Of a stretch of 64,000 nucleotides of DNA, positions 48,683 through 57,479 are shown piece after piece. Below the pieces are notes generated by a model that did not search any database, was not told where the DNA came from, and saw only the letters and a program-made list of their open reading frames with translations. Made by a program: the position numbers and the translations under genes. The stretch comes from Deltaproteobacteria bacterium (GTDB lineage Bacteria; Myxococcota_A; Polyangia; GCA-2747355; JADLHG01), in contig JADLHG010000062.1 in the NCBI GenBank assembly GCA_020848905.1, forward strand, positions 84,869-148,868, written 5' to 3'. Within the stretch, counting starts at the first letter, position 1. Every line of letters starts with the position of its first letter.

Positions 48683-49995
48683 GCGACGAGCTCCTCGTGG
48701 GTTTCGGTGAGCGCGATACCGAGCGTGGCCAGCTCGGCCAGGATGGGCTCGTAGAGCCCCTGCAGCACGGGGATGTGCACGCCGGGGGTGGTGAAGCGCC
48801 CCTCGAGGAGCAGGCGCGCGCCGATCGCCGCCGGCAGCCCGACGGTGCGCGCCATCGCGGAGTCTCCGCCGGACTCGCCGAAGCAGACCAGCGACGAGAC
48901 TACGCGCTCGCGCCGCGGACCGCGCTCGAGCTCGAAGCGGTGCTGCATGACGAGCAGGTCGCGCTCGCCGGGGCGATAGGCGAGCTCCTCCTGCATCAGG
49001 CCGGCGAGAGCCTCGACCACCGTCGGGGCGTGGCGGGGGAGCGCGCGCGGAGAGAGCAGCCCGAGCCAGCGCAGGCGCTCGATCACCGGTGCGGCGGGCG
49101 GCAGACTCAGGAACGCGGCGAGCTGGGAGACGAGCCCCGACGGATCGGGGAGGCCGAGGCGCGCCGCGAGGAGCTGGTCCCAGTGGCGTGCGACGGGCGG
49201 GTCGTTCTCGAGCAGCCCGAGGAGGCGGAGCGCCTGCATGGTCTCGGTCCAGCCCGGGTAGCGGAGCGTCCCGCGATACATGGTGGCGATGCCGTCGAGC
49301 CCGTAGAGCGACAGGTAGTCGGTCGCGTCGCGGTTCGGGTAGGCCTCGAGGGTGCCTACCCCCGGGAGCTCGAGCGGGTGCACCTCGCGGACGAGCTCGT
49401 GCGCCGCGCGCTCCACGAGCTTGCCCCCCTCGAGAAAACGCGCGGGGCGCGTGGCGGCGCGCAGGACGCCGACCGGGCTCCAGGAAAACTTGTAGCCGAA
49501 GGGGTTGTCGTTGGCCTCGGGGGCCGGGATACCGCCGCAGTAGGAACGGAACGAGGTCACGCGGGCGCCGTCCCTCTGCGCGCGGTGGATCACCTCCATC
49601 GCGGACATATGATCGATCCCCGGGTCCACGCCGAGCTCGTTCAGGAGCACCACGCCGGCCTTCTGGGCCCGGGCGTCGAGCGCGCGCATCTCGGGAGAGA
49701 CGTACGAGGTGGTGACCAGGTGCTTGCGGCGATGGATGCACGCCTCGGCCACCTCCACGTGCATCGAGGCGGGGAGGAGGCTCACCACCAGGTCGCTGTG
49801 CGCCACCATGCGGTCGAGGCCCTCCGCGTCGCTCGCCGCCCAATCGAGCACCGCGCCGACGGGACGCCCGCGGAGGAGCGCCTCGCCCCGCTCGGGGTTA
49901 TTGCAGGCGATGGTGAGCCAGATCCCGCGCTCGACGAGGTAGTCCACGAGAGGCGGGGCGACGAGGCCGGCTCCGAGCAAGAGCACGCGTGACAT
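48679..49995 (-). CDS. Saccharopine dehydrogenase (glutamate-forming type)
   Basis: The 438-residue protein has an N-terminal Rossmann site LLLGAGLVAPPLVDYL, then VVSLLPASMHVEVAEACI, TTSYVSPEMRALD, LLNELGVDPGIDHMSAMEVI and SFRSYCGGIPAPEANDNPFGYKFSWSPVGVL. These are landmarks of the LYS9-type enzyme and of the SDH half of animal and plant LKR/SDH. That enzyme splits saccharopine to glutamate and aminoadipate semialdehyde. The matching LKR-like gene lies 1.5 kb upstream on the same strand. Together they suggest lysine degradation through saccharopine. Confidence 0.85.
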   Translation of the reverse strand: MSRVLLLGAGLVAPPLVDYLVERGIWLTIACNNPERGEALLRGRPVGAVLDWAASDAEGLDRMVAHSDLVVSLLPASMHVEVAEACIHRRKHLVTTSYVSPEMRALDARAQKAGVVLLNELGVDPGIDHMSAMEVIHRAQRDGARVTSFRSYCGGIPAPEANDNPFGYKFSWSPVGVLRAATRPARFLEGGKLVERAAHELVREVHPLELPGVGTLEAYPNRDATDYLSLYGLDGIATMYRGTLRYPGWTETMQALRLLGLLENDPPVARHWDQLLAARLGLPDPSGLVSQLAAFLSLPPAAPVIERLRWLGLLSPRALPRHAPTVVEALAGLMQEELAYRPGERDLLVMQHRFELERGPRRERVVSSLVCFGESGGDSAMARTVGLPAAIGARLLLEGRFTTPGVHIPVLQGLYEPILAELATLGIALTETHEELVA

Positions 49996-50044
49996 GGATG
50001 GGATGGTCGGCGGGGCAGCGGTCGCGAGTCAAGGACCGCCTGCA

Positions 50045-50090
50045 GCGCCGCGCCGCATCGTGCGCCGCGCCGCATCGTGCGCCGCGCCGC
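50045..50090. repeat. Short 17-bp tandem repeat
   Basis: GCGCCGCGCCGCATCGT occurs at 50045-50061 and 50062-50078, followed by a partial third copy to 50090, in the gap between the GIY-YIG and saccharopine dehydrogenase genes. Function unknown. Confidence 0.7.
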
Positions 50091-50122
50091 CACTCCGTCG
50101 CGCCCGAGCGGACGCTGCTAGC

Positions 50123-50401
50123 TCAGCGGGCCGGCAGCGCGTCGGAGGGGTTGCCGAGGAGCAGGCTCCACTTCTCGGCCGCGCCGAGCCGCTTCACGCG
50201 CGCCTCCAGGCTCAACGCCTCGGAGCGGTCGGCGCAGCGCCACGCGCCGAGGAGGCGTACCGGCCGCTTGCCCCGCAGCGCCTTCGCCCCGCGCAGGCCA
50301 CCGTTGTGCTCGCAGACGCGGCGCTCGGGGTCCGGGGAGATCCCGGTGTAGACGCTCCCGTCGCGGGCCAGCACCATGTAGACGTACACGCCTGTCACCA
50401 T
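50123..50401 (-). CDS. Small GIY-YIG domain protein
   Basis: The 92-residue protein is a bare GIY-YIG module: VYVYMVLARDGSVYTGISPDPERRVCEHNGG, then GKRPVRLLGAWRCADRSEALSLEARVKRL, with the catalytic Arg in ERR and Glu in LEARVK. Stand-alone members (UPF0213/YhbQ-like) are probable nucleases of uncertain role. ATG 50401 was chosen after GAGAAG. It sits between the epimerase and the saccharopine dehydrogenase genes and may be co-transcribed with them. Confidence 0.85.
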   Translation of the reverse strand: MVTGVYVYMVLARDGSVYTGISPDPERRVCEHNGGLRGAKALRGKRPVRLLGAWRCADRSEALSLEARVKRLGAAEKWSLLLGNPSDALPAR

Positions 50402-50434
50402 CGCTTCTCGCAGCACGCCGCGCAGCCTCGGGGC

Positions 50435-51451
50435 TCAAGACCGCCGCGGCAGGACCCCGAGCCCCGGACGCGCGGGCAGCACGAGGTGCCCCTCGTGGTC
50501 GAGCACCACCCCCTCGAAGGGGTCCTCGGCGAGGAGCAGGTGTCCATCCAGGTCGGCGAGGTCGGCCTCGAGCGCGAGGTGCGCCGCCGCGGTGATGGCC
50601 AGCGACGAGGCGACCATGCAGCCCACCATCACACGGAGGCCGAGCTCCCGGGCGCGGCGAAGGAGCGCGCGCGTGGGCCCGAGGCCGCCGTGCTTGTCGA
50701 GCTTGAGGTTCACGCCGTGATAGCCCTCGGCCACCCGCGGCAGATCCTCGAGCCCGGTAACTTCCTCGTCGGCCCAGAGGGGCAGCGGCGAGCGCTCCCT
50801 GAGCCACGCCATCTCCTCGGGGCGATGCGCGGGGATCGGCTGCTCGACGAGCTCCACCCCCTGGGTCGCGAGCCACTCGAGCTCCGCGAGCGCCCGCTCC
50901 GCGCTCGGCCAGCCCTCGTTCACGTCCACGCGCAGCGGACGATCGGTGACGGCGCGAATGGCGTTCACGCGCTCGCGGTCGGCCTCGGTCCCGAGCTTGA
51001 GCTTGAGCACGGGGTACGCCGCCGCGGCGCGCGCGTGCTCGGCCATGGCCTCCGGCGTATCCAGCCCCACCGTGTACGAGGTGCGCGGTCCGCGCGGCCC
51101 TTCGAGCCCAAAGGCGCGGTAGAGCGGCAGTCCACGCGCCGTGGCCCAGCGATCGAGGAGCGCCATCTCGAGCCCCGAGCGGGCCGACGGGGGGAGCGGC
51201 GGGACCTCGGCGTCCAACCAGGCGAGGAGCGCGTCGGGAGCTTCGCCGCCCGGGAGCGTGAGGGCCTCGAGCGCGGCGATGGCCTGCTCGGGCGATTCGC
51301 CGTAACGCGCGTTCGGGCAGGCCTCCCCGCGTCCCGTCAGGCCGTCCCCCACGAGCTCGACAAGCACGTTCGCCACGGAGGTACGGGTCCAGCGGGAGAT
51401 GCCGAAGGGGCGCGCAAGGCGGAGCTCGAGACGGTCTACGGAGAGGCGCAT
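50435..51451 (-). CDS. Dipeptide epimerase (enolase superfamily)
   Basis: The 338-residue protein is of the muconate-lactonizing/dipeptide-epimerase group: KLKLG (the KxK catalytic motif), metal ligands D in LRVDVNEGW, E in LVEQPIP and D in LWADEEV, and the second catalytic Lys in NLKLDKHGGLG. The DxD (usually D-L-D-G) segment near the end reads ADLDGHLLLAEDPF. The likely reaction is epimerisation of L-Ala-D/L-Glu or similar dipeptides from murein recycling. The precise dipeptide cannot be told. Confidence 0.88.
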   Translation of the reverse strand: MRLSVDRLELRLARPFGISRWTRTSVANVLVELVGDGLTGRGEACPNARYGESPEQAIAALEALTLPGGEAPDALLAWLDAEVPPLPPSARSGLEMALLDRWATARGLPLYRAFGLEGPRGPRTSYTVGLDTPEAMAEHARAAAAYPVLKLKLGTEADRERVNAIRAVTDRPLRVDVNEGWPSAERALAELEWLATQGVELVEQPIPAHRPEEMAWLRERSPLPLWADEEVTGLEDLPRVAEGYHGVNLKLDKHGGLGPTRALLRRARELGLRVMVGCMVASSLAITAAAHLALEADLADLDGHLLLAEDPFEGVVLDHEGHLVLPARPGLGVLPRRS

Positions 51452-51464
51452 GGGCCTGTCGCGA

Positions 51465-52748
51465 TCAAAGGTGTCGCCGCAGATAGCTGAAGTTCGGCGT
51501 CAGCTCCCCGCGGTAGGCGATGGTGGCGCGACGGAGCGCCGGGGAGAGCCCGCTCTGCTCGAAGGTCGCGTCGTAGCGTGCCGCCGCGAGGGCCGGCAGA
51601 TAGGGCAGGAGCGCGAGTCCGAAGGCCTCCGAGGCCTCGCGCGGCAGCTCCGCGGGCAGGTTGTAGACGGCCAGGATCACCGGACCGTGGCCGGCCACGC
51701 CGTCGTGCGTCTCCCCGGTCGCCACGTCGTAGACGTACGCCGGTGCGTCGGGCGAGGTGGTGCGCACGGTGGCTTCGATCGCCCCGTTCAGGTCGCAGGA
51801 GAGGTCTCCGATGACCTTGAGCCGCGGCGCGGGCTCCGCGTAGAGGCGGCGGAGCGCGGGGAGCGTGACGAGCCGCGGGAAACGTTCGTCCCAGTAGATG
51901 CAGTTCACGAGCACGCTCAGCCGCGAGAGCTGCCGCTCGAAGATCGGCCGATACCACTCGGGCTTCTCGTAGTAGCTCTCGAGCCCCGTGACCCCCGTGA
52001 CCGGTTCCACCGTCTCGGCCCGCCGAAAGACGGTGGAGAAGAGCCCCGGCGTGCCGGGCCGCAACCCGTCGAGCTCGTCGGGCTCGAGGGCCTTCGCCCC
52101 GCAGAGCTCGAGGATCGCCTGCGCGCCGCGCGAGACGTTGCCGTCGCCCGTGATGCCGACCAGGACGGGCGCATGCGGGGGAGGCAAGCGGAGCTCCGCC
52201 ATCTCGGCCCCGATGCGGCGCAAGGCCGCGCTCGCTTCGTCGAGCCCGGCGTAGTCGAAGGCGCAGCGCAGCTCGGCGAGCGGCGTCGGGATCCCCTCGG
52301 CCAGGAGCCGCTGCCCGAAGGCCCAGAGCGTGTCGATCATGCCGGCGAGCCCCGCGTAGCGGCCGAAGAAGACCGTGCGCCGACCGTGCTCGTCGGTGAT
52401 CTTCTCGTAGTCCACGAGCGTGCACCCGAGCTCGAGCAGCCGCCGGAGCATGGGCAGGTTCTGCGCCTGCCCCTTGATCGTGTGCGAGAAGAAGGCGTAG
52501 GTCGCGTTCGGCTGCAGGTGCGGCAGGTCGATCTCCTTGAGGCCGACGATCACCTGCGCCTCGGAGAGGTCCTCGCGCACCACCGCCCCCGCGGCCGCGT
52601 ACTCGGCCTCGGTGAAGACCCGCTGCGCGGCCGGCTGCACCCAGAGCTCCACGCCCTCTCGACCGAGCGCCGGCAGGTGCACGGGGCAAATGGGGGACCG
52701 CCGCTCGTGGTGCTTGTCCTCGCGTCGCAAGGCCAGAAGAGATGTCAC
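51465..52748 (-). CDS. Lysine-ketoglutarate reductase-like protein (LKR half)
   Basis: The 427-residue protein begins LRREDKHHERRSPICPVHL, the N-terminal motif of the LKR half of animal and plant alpha-aminoadipic semialdehyde synthase and of alanine-dehydrogenase-like enzymes. Later motifs are YAFFSHTIKGQAQN, CTLVDYEKITDEHGRR, FFGRYAGLAGMIDTLWAFGQRL and ITGDGNVSRGAQAILE (nucleotide-binding). It should form saccharopine from lysine and 2-oxoglutarate. The partner enzyme is encoded at 48679-49995. The GTG start at 52748 lies upstream of the conserved N-terminus. Confidence 0.8.
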   Translation of the reverse strand: MTSLLALRREDKHHERRSPICPVHLPALGREGVELWVQPAAQRVFTEAEYAAAGAVVREDLSEAQVIVGLKEIDLPHLQPNATYAFFSHTIKGQAQNLPMLRRLLELGCTLVDYEKITDEHGRRTVFFGRYAGLAGMIDTLWAFGQRLLAEGIPTPLAELRCAFDYAGLDEASAALRRIGAEMAELRLPPPHAPVLVGITGDGNVSRGAQAILELCGAKALEPDELDGLRPGTPGLFSTVFRRAETVEPVTGVTGLESYYEKPEWYRPIFERQLSRLSVLVNCIYWDERFPRLVTLPALRRLYAEPAPRLKVIGDLSCDLNGAIEATVRTTSPDAPAYVYDVATGETHDGVAGHGPVILAVYNLPAELPREASEAFGLALLPYLPALAAARYDATFEQSGLSPALRRATIAYRGELTPNFSYLRRHL

Positions 52749-52797
52749 GCGCTCGCTCGCTCCTCGCCCGAACCGCGACCACGACGGGCGCCGGTCC

Positions 52798-53676
52798 TCA
52801 GAACTTCAGTCCCTTGCGTGGCTCGCCCGCGCCGTCCGCCCCGCCGGTCGCGCACTTCAGCGCGGCCTCGTCCAGCCCCTCGGGGAGGCGCACCGAGAGC
52901 ACGATCAGCAGGTCCCCCGCCGTGCCGTCGGCACGCGGCGCCCCCTTGCCGGGAAGGCGCAGCCGCTCGCCTCCGCGGGCCCCGGCGGGGACCTTCACCT
53001 TCACCGCCCCGGCGGGCGTGGGCACCCGGACGAGCGTCCCCGAGAGCGCCTCCTCGACGGAGACAGGGAGCGTGAGCACCAGATCCTCGCCTTCGCGATG
53101 GTAGTAGGGATGTGGCGCCACCACGACCTCGAGGAAGAGGTCCCCGGCCTTGCGCGTGCGGTTCGCGGGGTGCCCCTTGCCGACGAGCCGGATGCGGTTG
53201 CCCGTCTGGACGCCCGGGGGGACCTTCACGGTGAGACGCGCGCCCCCGAGCGGCGAGGCGACCGTCACCTGCCCCCCCAGCACGGCGACGCGCAGGTCCA
53301 CCTCGACGGGAATCACGAGGTCCCCGCTGCGTGGCGCGGTGTCGTCCTCGCTGCGCCGCACGCGGCCGAGGATCGCCGCGTCGTCGGCGTCCACGACGGG
53401 TCGGTCGCGATGCCGTCGCGCGCGCCGGGAATCGAAGTTGCGCTGGAGCCCGGCCTCGCCGAACTCGTCGTAGAGCTGGCGACGCGTGGGCGCCGAGAGG
53501 ACCTGGTAGGCGCGCGTGAGCTCCTTGAAGGTCTCCTCGGCCTCGCGCGTCGGGTTCAGGTCCGGGTGGTACTTCCGCGCCGCGCGCAGATAGGCCTGGC
53601 GAATCTCGTCGGGGGACGCGCCGCGGACCACGCCGAGGAGCTGGTAGAAGCGATCGATCTCGTCCACGGCCGGCAT
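52798..53676 (-). CDS. J-domain co-chaperone (CbpA/DnaJ-like, no zinc finger)
   Basis: The 292-residue protein has an N-terminal J domain (residues 7-70: FYQLLGVVRGASPDEIRQAYLRAARKYHPDLNP, with the HPD motif) and a DnaJ C-terminal substrate-binding region with two beta lobes (DLVIPVEVDLRVAVLGGQVTV; LTVKVPPGVQTGNRIRL; DLFLEVVVAPHPYYHREGEDL). There is no Gly/Phe-rich linker and no CXXCXGXG zinc finger, so it is of the CbpA type. It should recruit DnaK. ATG 53676 was chosen over GTG 53694; neither has a good ribosome-binding site. Confidence 0.88.
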   Translation of the reverse strand: MPAVDEIDRFYQLLGVVRGASPDEIRQAYLRAARKYHPDLNPTREAEETFKELTRAYQVLSAPTRRQLYDEFGEAGLQRNFDSRRARRHRDRPVVDADDAAILGRVRRSEDDTAPRSGDLVIPVEVDLRVAVLGGQVTVASPLGGARLTVKVPPGVQTGNRIRLVGKGHPANRTRKAGDLFLEVVVAPHPYYHREGEDLVLTLPVSVEEALSGTLVRVPTPAGAVKVKVPAGARGGERLRLPGKGAPRADGTAGDLLIVLSVRLPEGLDEAALKCATGGADGAGEPRKGLKF

Positions 53677-53743
53677 CACGCGCCATCTTCGCACGGCCGC
53701 TCGACGCGCGGAAGTCCGTCGGGGGCGCCTGTCGGGGGTCGCG

Positions 53744-54139
53744 CTACTCGACGACTCTCAGGTGGGGCCGGTCGCGCTTGGTCGGCTCGCCCTTCGGCGG
53801 CTCGCCCTTCGGCGGTGCGGGCTCCACCGGCGGGCTGATCCAGAGCAGGTGCTCGTCCCCGACGGAGAGCTGGATGATCGACGCCCAGGGGAAGGCGCAC
53901 GGAAAGGGGGAGCGGTTGAAGGACAAGGTCCCCGAGATGCCGTCGTCGGTGACCTCCAGGTCGGGGACCGGAATGGCCATGCGCCACCCCACGTGGATCC
54001 CCACCGGTTCGCGCGCCTGCATCAGCGGCTCGGGCAGCTTGACCCCCGTCACGACGGGGTTCACCACCACGAGGATGTAGTCCTGCTCCTCGAGGAGGCG
54101 CCGCACCACGAGCGGCTTGAGCTGGCTCATCGGCCCCAT
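53744..54139 (-). CDS. SspB-like ClpXP adaptor
   Basis: The 131-residue protein has the shape of stringent starvation protein B. LKPLVVRRLLEEQDYILVVVNP opens it, then GVKLPEPLMQAREPVGIHVGW, LEVTDDGISGTLSFNRSPFPCAFPWASIIQL, and a Pro/Lys-rich tail ending in DRPHLRVVE. SspB delivers ssrA-tagged proteins to ClpXP, and its tail binds ClpX. The tail here ends in a hydrophobic LRVV motif like known ClpX-binding tails. GAGGGA precedes ATG 54139. It starts 13 bp after thyX. Confidence 0.7.
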   Translation of the reverse strand: MGPMSQLKPLVVRRLLEEQDYILVVVNPVVTGVKLPEPLMQAREPVGIHVGWRMAIPVPDLEVTDDGISGTLSFNRSPFPCAFPWASIIQLSVGDEHLLWISPPVEPAPPKGEPPKGEPTKRDRPHLRVVE

Positions 54140-54152
54140 CGTTCCCTCGCGC

Positions 54153-54995
54153 TCAGCCCTCGCTCGGCCGCGGGCCGGCGAGCTTGGCCTCGAGCTCGTC
54201 GCGCGCCTTCCCGTCGAGCGGATTCGGTTCGCCCGAGAGCATGACCCTGAGCGCCGCGAGCTCGCTCCGCGAGAACTGGCCCGCGTGCAGCACGTGCTCC
54301 TCGAAGGCTTCGTGGGCCAGGGGGGCCACCGCGCGGGACAGCGTGGAAAGGGCCTCGGCGTAGCGCCGGATCTCGAGCTGGGCGTGCGCGTCCAGGCGCA
54401 GCTTGAGGAAGTGGAAGAGGTTGTGCAGGTCGATCTGCCAGTACCACTGGGTGTAGAGGCTGAGCGGAAGGTTGACGCGCGCGAGCTCCCGGGCCACGTC
54501 GTCGCCGATCAAGCCCTCGTAGCTCCGGTAGGCCTCGGCCTGGCCGCGCTGCAAGAGCTCGAGCACCCGCTCCTGGAGCGCGGCAGGCACCTCCGCCGCA
54601 CTCCGCCCCTGCTTGTTGTCCGTGCTCTGGTAGCGGATGTCCTCGCTCGCGGGCAGGTAGAACTCGTCGCTCATCACGCTGTAGCGGGCCGAGACCTCGT
54701 TCAGCCGCGCCGTGCGGTGCCGGATCCACTGGCGCGCGACGAAGATGGGAAGCTTGACGTGAAACGTGAGCACCACCTGCTCGAAGGGGGAGGTGTGGTG
54801 GTGCTTCATCAGGTACTGGATGAGGCCCCGGTCCTGCCGCACGCTCTTCGTGCCGGCGCCATACGAGACGCGGGCGGCCTGCACGATGCGCTCGTCACCG
54901 CCCAGGTAGTCGACGAGCCGTACGAACCCGTGGTCGAGGACCCGGATCTCCTGATCGAGCAGCGCTTCCGCCTCGGGACTTACTACGTGGGCCAT
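54153..54995 (-). CDS. thyX: FAD-dependent thymidylate synthase
   Basis: The 280-residue protein carries the ThyX signature R92-H-R94-T-A-R-L-N-E-V-S-A-R-Y (92-105), where the Ser is the special active-site residue. SPFEQVVLTFHVKLPIFVARQWIRHR comes before it, and QIDLHNLFHFLKLRLDAHAQLEIRRYAEAL near the end. It makes dTMP from dUMP with reduced FAD and methylenetetrahydrofolate. GGAG lies about 9 bp before the ATG. A deoxynucleoside kinase nearby completes a small dTTP-supply set. Confidence 0.95.
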   Translation of the reverse strand: MAHVVSPEAEALLDQEIRVLDHGFVRLVDYLGGDERIVQAARVSYGAGTKSVRQDRGLIQYLMKHHHTSPFEQVVLTFHVKLPIFVARQWIRHRTARLNEVSARYSVMSDEFYLPASEDIRYQSTDNKQGRSAAEVPAALQERVLELLQRGQAEAYRSYEGLIGDDVARELARVNLPLSLYTQWYWQIDLHNLFHFLKLRLDAHAQLEIRRYAEALSTLSRAVAPLAHEAFEEHVLHAGQFSRSELAALRVMLSGEPNPLDGKARDELEAKLAGPRPSEG

Positions 54996-55535
54996 GCAGC
55001 GACTCCGACGAAACGGCGCGCATCATACCGCCAGGAGCCCCGGCCTGAAAGGGGCTCCCCGGTCGCGGGCAGGGCCGATCGAGTTCTCCGGATGGAAGAG
55101 CCTAGGGAGGGCCTAGGGCGCTCGTGAAGCGGGCCCTGGCGGACGCCGCCCGGGCCTCGCTTCACCTCGCGCCCCCTTGGGCTCCGGTGATCGCGGTGTA
55201 GGCGTGGCAGGTGGATCGCGCGCGAGGGCTCGAGGGAAGCACGGGGTGATAGCAGCGGTGTGCGGCGGGGATCGATGCGAAGGCCTTCGGCGGGGTGCTG
55301 CGCCCGGGGCGGTTCACTCCTCTCTTCGGCTCACCCGAGCGCACCGACAACGGCAGCGGCGCGGCGGGGCAAGGCCCCCGAGCGCAGCGTCCGTAGGCAG
55401 CAGCGCCCGCCAGGGCGCTGTCGCCGGAGGCCCGCAGCCCCGCACGTCGCGCCGCCCCCTCCATACCCCCATGTCCGAGAACTTGATCACCCTGCGGTCG
55501 CGGGGCGTGCGGGACCGTCGCCGGCCAAGAGTAGA
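54996..55535. other. 540-bp gap without a recognisable gene
   Basis: It contains the thyX promoter side (to about 55060), a repeated GCCTAGGG (about 55090-55110), and a perfect 8-bp inverted repeat CAGCGCCC/GGGCGCTG (55401-55420, 4-nt loop). Long frames on both strands have unnatural Arg/Ala/Pro composition and no ribosome-binding sites. A non-coding RNA on the minus strand upstream of thyX cannot be excluded. Confidence 0.4.
55022..55058 (-). promoter_or_regulatory. thyX promoter with a hairpin in its spacer
   Basis: On the minus strand a good -10 TATGAT (55027-55022) has only a weak -35 (TTTCAG at 55050-55045). An 8-bp inverted repeat GGAGCCCC/GGGGCTCC (55034-55041, 55051-55058) lies across the spacer and -35, a likely operator. 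Confidence 0.4.
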
Positions 55536-57362
55536 CTATCGCTTCTTGCCGAAGATGCCGCGCCCGCCGTTCTCGCCGTACCAGTAGACGCAGGCGTCGT
55601 CGACGGCGAGGGGCCAGGCCGCGGAGTCGCCGGCGATGGCCGCCGCCCCGGCCACGAAGGTGGCCGCGGCCTGCTTCGGCGCCTGCTTGTGCACGCCCTG
55701 CGCGTTCGTGAAGTAGCACTGCCCGTCGGCGGCGAGCGCGGTGATGGCCCCGCTGCCCACGATGTAGTTGTTGAGCGTGCCCCAGTTCACGTTCTGCGCG
55801 TCGTCGACGCCGATCATGCCCACGTTGGGCGACTGCGCCGTGCGCAGCCAGTAGGTGTAGCGGCCGTCCGTCGCCATACCGCGGACGCCGAGACCCGGCA
55901 CACCGACCTCCGCCGCCGCCACGGGGTTTCCGGTCCCCGTGGAGATGGCGTTCGCGGGGATGGCGTACACGCCCTCCTTGCCGCTGGCGGCCTGGCGCGC
56001 CGCGAAATAGATCTTCGTCGCGTTCCCCGCGACGGCCGTAATCGTGTCGGTCCCTCCCCAGCTCGGGCTGTCGGAGCCCAGGTTGTACTTGATCTCGAAG
56101 ACCGAGCTCGCCACGGCCTGCGCGCGGAAGATCTGCCGCCCGGTGCGGCTGAACCAGTGCAGGTAGCCGTTGTTCATGGAGAGGCCTTCCGGCGTGATGG
56201 TGTTATTGACCACCGAGATCGTGTTGCCGCCCGCGGCCGGCTTGCAGCGCAGGCCTCCGGGGATCTGGGGGTTGCTGTGCCCCTCGATCCAGCACACGGT
56301 CCCCTTCTCCGCGGCGAGGCCGAAGAACGAGGTGGTGGAGCTGGAGGTGGCGAAGACCACCGCCCCCCCGCCCGCACGCGTGGCGCGCCAGAGCTCCGTC
56401 CCCTTCTGCGTCCAGAAGACGTACCCGTCGGTGGCCGCGACGTAGCTCACGTAGTCGTTGAGGTCGAGCGGCACGATCTTGCCGTTCGCCGGACAGCTCG
56501 CCACGGCCCCATCCTTGGGCAGGGTCGCCCCGTCGGTACGGCGCGCGTCGGTCGCCGGTCCGCGGTCCGCGGTCACGCCTCCGTCTCGACGCGAGAGGTC
56601 GCGCCCGCCGCTGTCTCGCACCCCCGCGTCGGGGTTGGCCGCGGCGCGCGGACAACGCCGTTTCGAGCCCGAGAAGACGCCGGTGCCCACGCCTGGCACG
56701 TCGTAGGTGCCCGCGAGCTCGTCACCGTCGATCATGCCGGTGATCGTCCCCGCGGGAGAGGCGATGGTGAGGCTCACGTTCTTGCCGGAGATCGTGCCCA
56801 CCGCGGCGCCCGCGAGCGGCCCCGACCAGAAGACGGCTCCCGCGTAGCTCCCCGAGGTGAAGAGGTTGAAGGCCCCCGAGATCTGACCGCCGTTGAAGGT
56901 GCCGCAGTAGCGCGCGACCGGCGCGACGCCCAGCTCGCGCGAGTCGAAGTAGCGCTTCTTGCCGTCGGCCCCCGTGCAGGTCCCACTGAAAGAGCCGTTC
57001 GCGAGCTTGCCAGTGCACATGAAGCTCCCGAGCACCGTCGTCGCGGTGCCGGAGAAGCTCACGTTGTCGGCCGTGACGAGCGTCCCGGTCAGCGTGATCG
57101 GCCCGAGGGCGCTGCTCAGCGTGAGCGTCCCCGAGATCGTCGCGCCGTCCACGACGCGATCCGCCTTGGCGACCGGGTTGGTGAAGGTCAGGTCCAGGGT
57201 CCCCGTCTCGCCATCCGGTCCCGCCCAGAGTCCGGCGTAGTGGGTGGTGACGGCAGAGGGGGGCGCGTCCGGCGAGGGAACCGCCGCATCGCCCGTCGAC
57301 GTGGAAGAGGAATTGCACGCGGCGCAGCACACCAGTGCCAGGCCGACGAGTCCGTGTCTCAT
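55536..57362 (-). CDS. Lipoprotein with N-terminal beta domain and propeller-like C-terminus
   Basis: The 608-residue protein (ATG 57362, GGGAG 5-6 bp upstream) has lipobox CCAAC. Residues 45-235 form repeated beta-hairpin units (SGTLTLSSALGPITLTGTLV; SGTCTGADGKKRYF). An Asp/Arg-rich linker (about 240-290) resembles those of other lipoproteins here. The C-terminal 300 residues have propeller-like repeats (VSYVAATDGYVFWTQKGTELWRATRAGG; GVRGMATDGRYTYWLRTA; ALAADGQCYFTNAQGV). Ligand unknown. It lies downstream of another large lipoprotein gene on the same strand. Confidence 0.7.
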   Translation of the reverse strand: MRHGLVGLALVCCAACNSSSTSTGDAAVPSPDAPPSAVTTHYAGLWAGPDGETGTLDLTFTNPVAKADRVVDGATISGTLTLSSALGPITLTGTLVTADNVSFSGTATTVLGSFMCTGKLANGSFSGTCTGADGKKRYFDSRELGVAPVARYCGTFNGGQISGAFNLFTSGSYAGAVFWSGPLAGAAVGTISGKNVSLTIASPAGTITGMIDGDELAGTYDVPGVGTGVFSGSKRRCPRAAANPDAGVRDSGGRDLSRRDGGVTADRGPATDARRTDGATLPKDGAVASCPANGKIVPLDLNDYVSYVAATDGYVFWTQKGTELWRATRAGGGAVVFATSSSTTSFFGLAAEKGTVCWIEGHSNPQIPGGLRCKPAAGGNTISVVNNTITPEGLSMNNGYLHWFSRTGRQIFRAQAVASSVFEIKYNLGSDSPSWGGTDTITAVAGNATKIYFAARQAASGKEGVYAIPANAISTGTGNPVAAAEVGVPGLGVRGMATDGRYTYWLRTAQSPNVGMIGVDDAQNVNWGTLNNYIVGSGAITALAADGQCYFTNAQGVHKQAPKQAAATFVAGAAAIAGDSAAWPLAVDDACVYWYGENGGRGIFGKKR

Positions 57363-57479
57363 GTTCACTCCCTGAGGGAAAAGGGGGTGACTCTTACCGC
57401 AGGTCGCGGCCGGACCGCAACCGCCTCGCGCGCCCCCACGGTCGTCTCTCCCTCCTCGGAGGGTGGGGCAAGCGGCCGG

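Noticed and set aside
55162..55719. A 185-residue minus-strand frame running into the thyX upstream gap
   Set aside because: It begins inside the 55536-57362 gene in another frame, and its composition is typical of spurious GC-rich frames.
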